DNA from: Clostridia bacterium
Lineage (GTDB): Bacteria > Bacillota > Clostridia > Christensenellales > UBA1242
DNA length: 6,322 nucleotides
Assembly: GCA_017473795.1 (NCBI GenBank)
Contig: JAFUJE010000050.1
Location: 1 to 6,322, forward strand
Reading direction: 5' to 3'
How positions within the stretch are numbered: the stretch's first letter is position 1; every line of letters begins with the position of its first letter. Under the pieces are notes generated by a model. It was not told the origin of the DNA and searched no databases. It saw only the letters and a program-made list of their open reading frames with translations. This document shows positions 5,424 to 6,322 of the stretch, piece by piece. The position numbers and the translations under genes are program-made.

Positions 5424-6260
5424 ATGGCAAAAGAGTTTGTCGGTCAAGAATATGTGGCGGCGACTAACGGCAAAGGTCTGCACCAAGAGTCCAAGGCGAC
5501 ACGCTTTTTTTCACGTCTCACGATTGGCGGTACGGTTTTAATTACGGTGGCTTCCATTGCGATGATTGTGTGCTGTGTGATTTTTACTATGTGTCCGATT
5601 ATCGGCACGTCGATGATGACAACCTTGAACGCTTCGGGAAAAAATACGGACAGCGCAATCACTTGCATTATCGGTGAACCCGAACACAGTGAGATTGTGG
5701 TTTTTAAACTATACATGCAAAATACGAAAGATTATCAATACGTCCGTGACGCAGCCAACGGCGACCCCATTTCGATTTTGACTTTAGAAGGCTTAAAAAA
5801 AGATTATTATACACAATCCGACGACAAAGGCGATTATATGCTGATTATCAAACGTGTGATTGGTAAACCCGGCGACCAAATCAGTATGTCTTACACTGAC
5901 GGAAATTATTATCTCTACTTGAACGGCACAAGGTTGGACGAAACCTACCTTGACCCCACAGTGGCTAAACACAACGCCAAGAACTTCACGCAACTATGGA
6001 AAGTTTTAAACCAACAAGCCACCGCTCACGATATGTTGGACTGGGTGACGGTACCCACAACAGAATGTTTAACCGTTAATCCTTTGTACAGCAGTAACGA
6101 ACACAGCCGCTTTGTTTTAACGGTACCCGCCGACCATTATTTCTTAATGGGCGATAACCGTGGCTCCGCCGATGAATACAATTACAGTTGGGACTCAACG
6201 TACTTTGGCCCCATTCCCGCCGCAAACTATGTCAGCCGTTGCGTCGATGTCATTAACTAA
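5424..6260 (+). CDS. lepB: Type I signal peptidase
   Basis: This 278-residue membrane serine protease removes signal peptides from exported proteins on the outer face of the membrane. A cytoplasmic basic N-terminus (1-31) is followed by one transmembrane helix (about 34-56). The catalytic Ser63 sits in GTSMMTTL (61-68), a variant of the usual SMxPTL, and the general-base Lys143 in KRVIGKPGD (143-151). The last conserved box is GDNR (243-246) followed by SWDSTYFGP (255-263). Between GDNR and this segment lie eight residues where most family members have two, and the usual DSR is DST. Residues about 172-225 form an extra insertion between the catalytic boxes, so the protein is larger than the roughly 180-residue Gram-positive forms. 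All catalytic residues are present, so it should be active. The start is set by the leaderless promoter. It overlaps the next gene by 14 bases. Confidence 0.93.
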   Translation: MAKEFVGQEYVAATNGKGLHQESKATRFFSRLTIGGTVLITVASIAMIVCCVIFTMCPIIGTSMMTTLNASGKNTDSAITCIIGEPEHSEIVVFKLYMQNTKDYQYVRDAANGDPISILTLEGLKKDYYTQSDDKGDYMLIIKRVIGKPGDQISMSYTDGNYYLYLNGTRLDETYLDPTVAKHNAKNFTQLWKVLNQQATAHDMLDWVTVPTTECLTVNPLYSSNEHSRFVLTVPADHYFLMGDNRGSADEYNYSWDSTYFGPIPAANYVSRCVDVIN

Positions 6261-6322
6261 GAAAACAGTTTACCAGTTTATTTGTGGAATAAGTTTGTTT
6301 ATTACGTTTGTTTTGGTTGGGC
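6247..6322 (+). CDS. Start of a membrane protein gene, cut off by the window edge
   Basis: An ATG at 6247 in a different frame, 14 bases before the end of the signal peptidase gene, opens 25 codons to the right edge without a stop. The peptide begins MSLTKKTVYQF and continues as an almost purely hydrophobic stretch (ICGISLFITFVLVG). A short basic N-terminus before a hydrophobic helix is what a signal anchor or first transmembrane segment looks like, which makes chance less likely despite the short length. No Shine-Dalgarno site precedes it, so translation would depend on coupling to the signal peptidase gene. The identity cannot be told; a second signal peptidase or another membrane protein are both possible. 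Confidence 0.55.
   Translation, partial: MSLTKKTVYQFICGISLFITFVLVG

Noticed and set aside
5444..5716. 90-codon minus-strand frame inside the signal peptidase gene, with hydrophobic segments
   Set aside because: The hydrophobic stretches mirror the transmembrane region of the sense gene, and no start signals are present.
1..6322. Alternative genetic code (TGA as Trp or Gly)
   Set aside because: All genes are uninterrupted under the standard code, Trp codons checked are TGG, and no frame needs TGA read-through.
1..6322. CRISPR array, insertion sequence, tRNA, rRNA or riboswitch
   Set aside because: No regularly spaced repeats, transposase-like products or terminal inverted repeats were seen. 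Intergenic gaps are all under 90 bases, too short for most structured RNAs, and none shows a tRNA-like fold.

Overview
The window looks like chromosomal DNA of a bacterium of low-to-moderate GC (about 40% by eye) using the standard genetic code. Nothing in it points to a phage, plasmid, transposon or CRISPR array. The recognisable genes are a calcineurin-like metallophosphoesterase, undecaprenyl-diphosphatase UppP, a RadC/JAB protein, a type I signal peptidase and a lipobox lipoprotein. Several small membrane or unknown proteins lie between them. The set suits a monoderm-type bacterium, for example an uncultured Bacillota-, Mollicutes-neighbour- or CPR-like lineage, but sequence alone does not fix the phylum. 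All nine visible stop codons are TAA.

Layout. (1) 1-1155: 3' part of an unrecognised protein gene that enters from the left edge. (2) 1236-3585 (+): a small two-helix membrane protein, a lipoprotein with a C-terminal transmembrane anchor, a metallophosphoesterase, and an overlapping gene for a degenerate MazG-like protein with a proline-rich tail. This run ends at an intrinsic terminator that lies inside the 3' coding region of the convergent uppP gene. (3) 3586-4332 (-): uppP, its stop directly abutting the stop of the MazG-like gene. (4) 4389-5335 (+), divergent from uppP: a small one-helix coiled-coil protein of the FtsL/DivIC type, then radC. (5) 5424-6260 (+): type I signal peptidase, overlapping the start of a further membrane protein gene that runs off the right edge (6247 onward).

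The most striking feature is the start architecture. Genes that begin a transcription unit have no Shine-Dalgarno sequence. Instead, a sigma-70-type -10 box ends 6-7 bases before the ATG (10 in one case), usually with a -35 box at a 17-base spacing, so the predicted mRNA starts at or within a few bases of the start codon (leaderless). Two genes internal to operons (3139 and 4610) do have purine-rich Shine-Dalgarno sites. The window therefore shows a two-mode scheme: leaderless first genes and Shine-Dalgarno-led internal genes. Some promoters are fused to the stop codon of the gene before.

No complete novel defence or mobile system is visible. The best candidates for something undescribed are the metallophosphoesterase/degenerate-MazG pair, the uncharacterised membrane protein/lipoprotein pair before it, and the leaderless promoter scheme itself.
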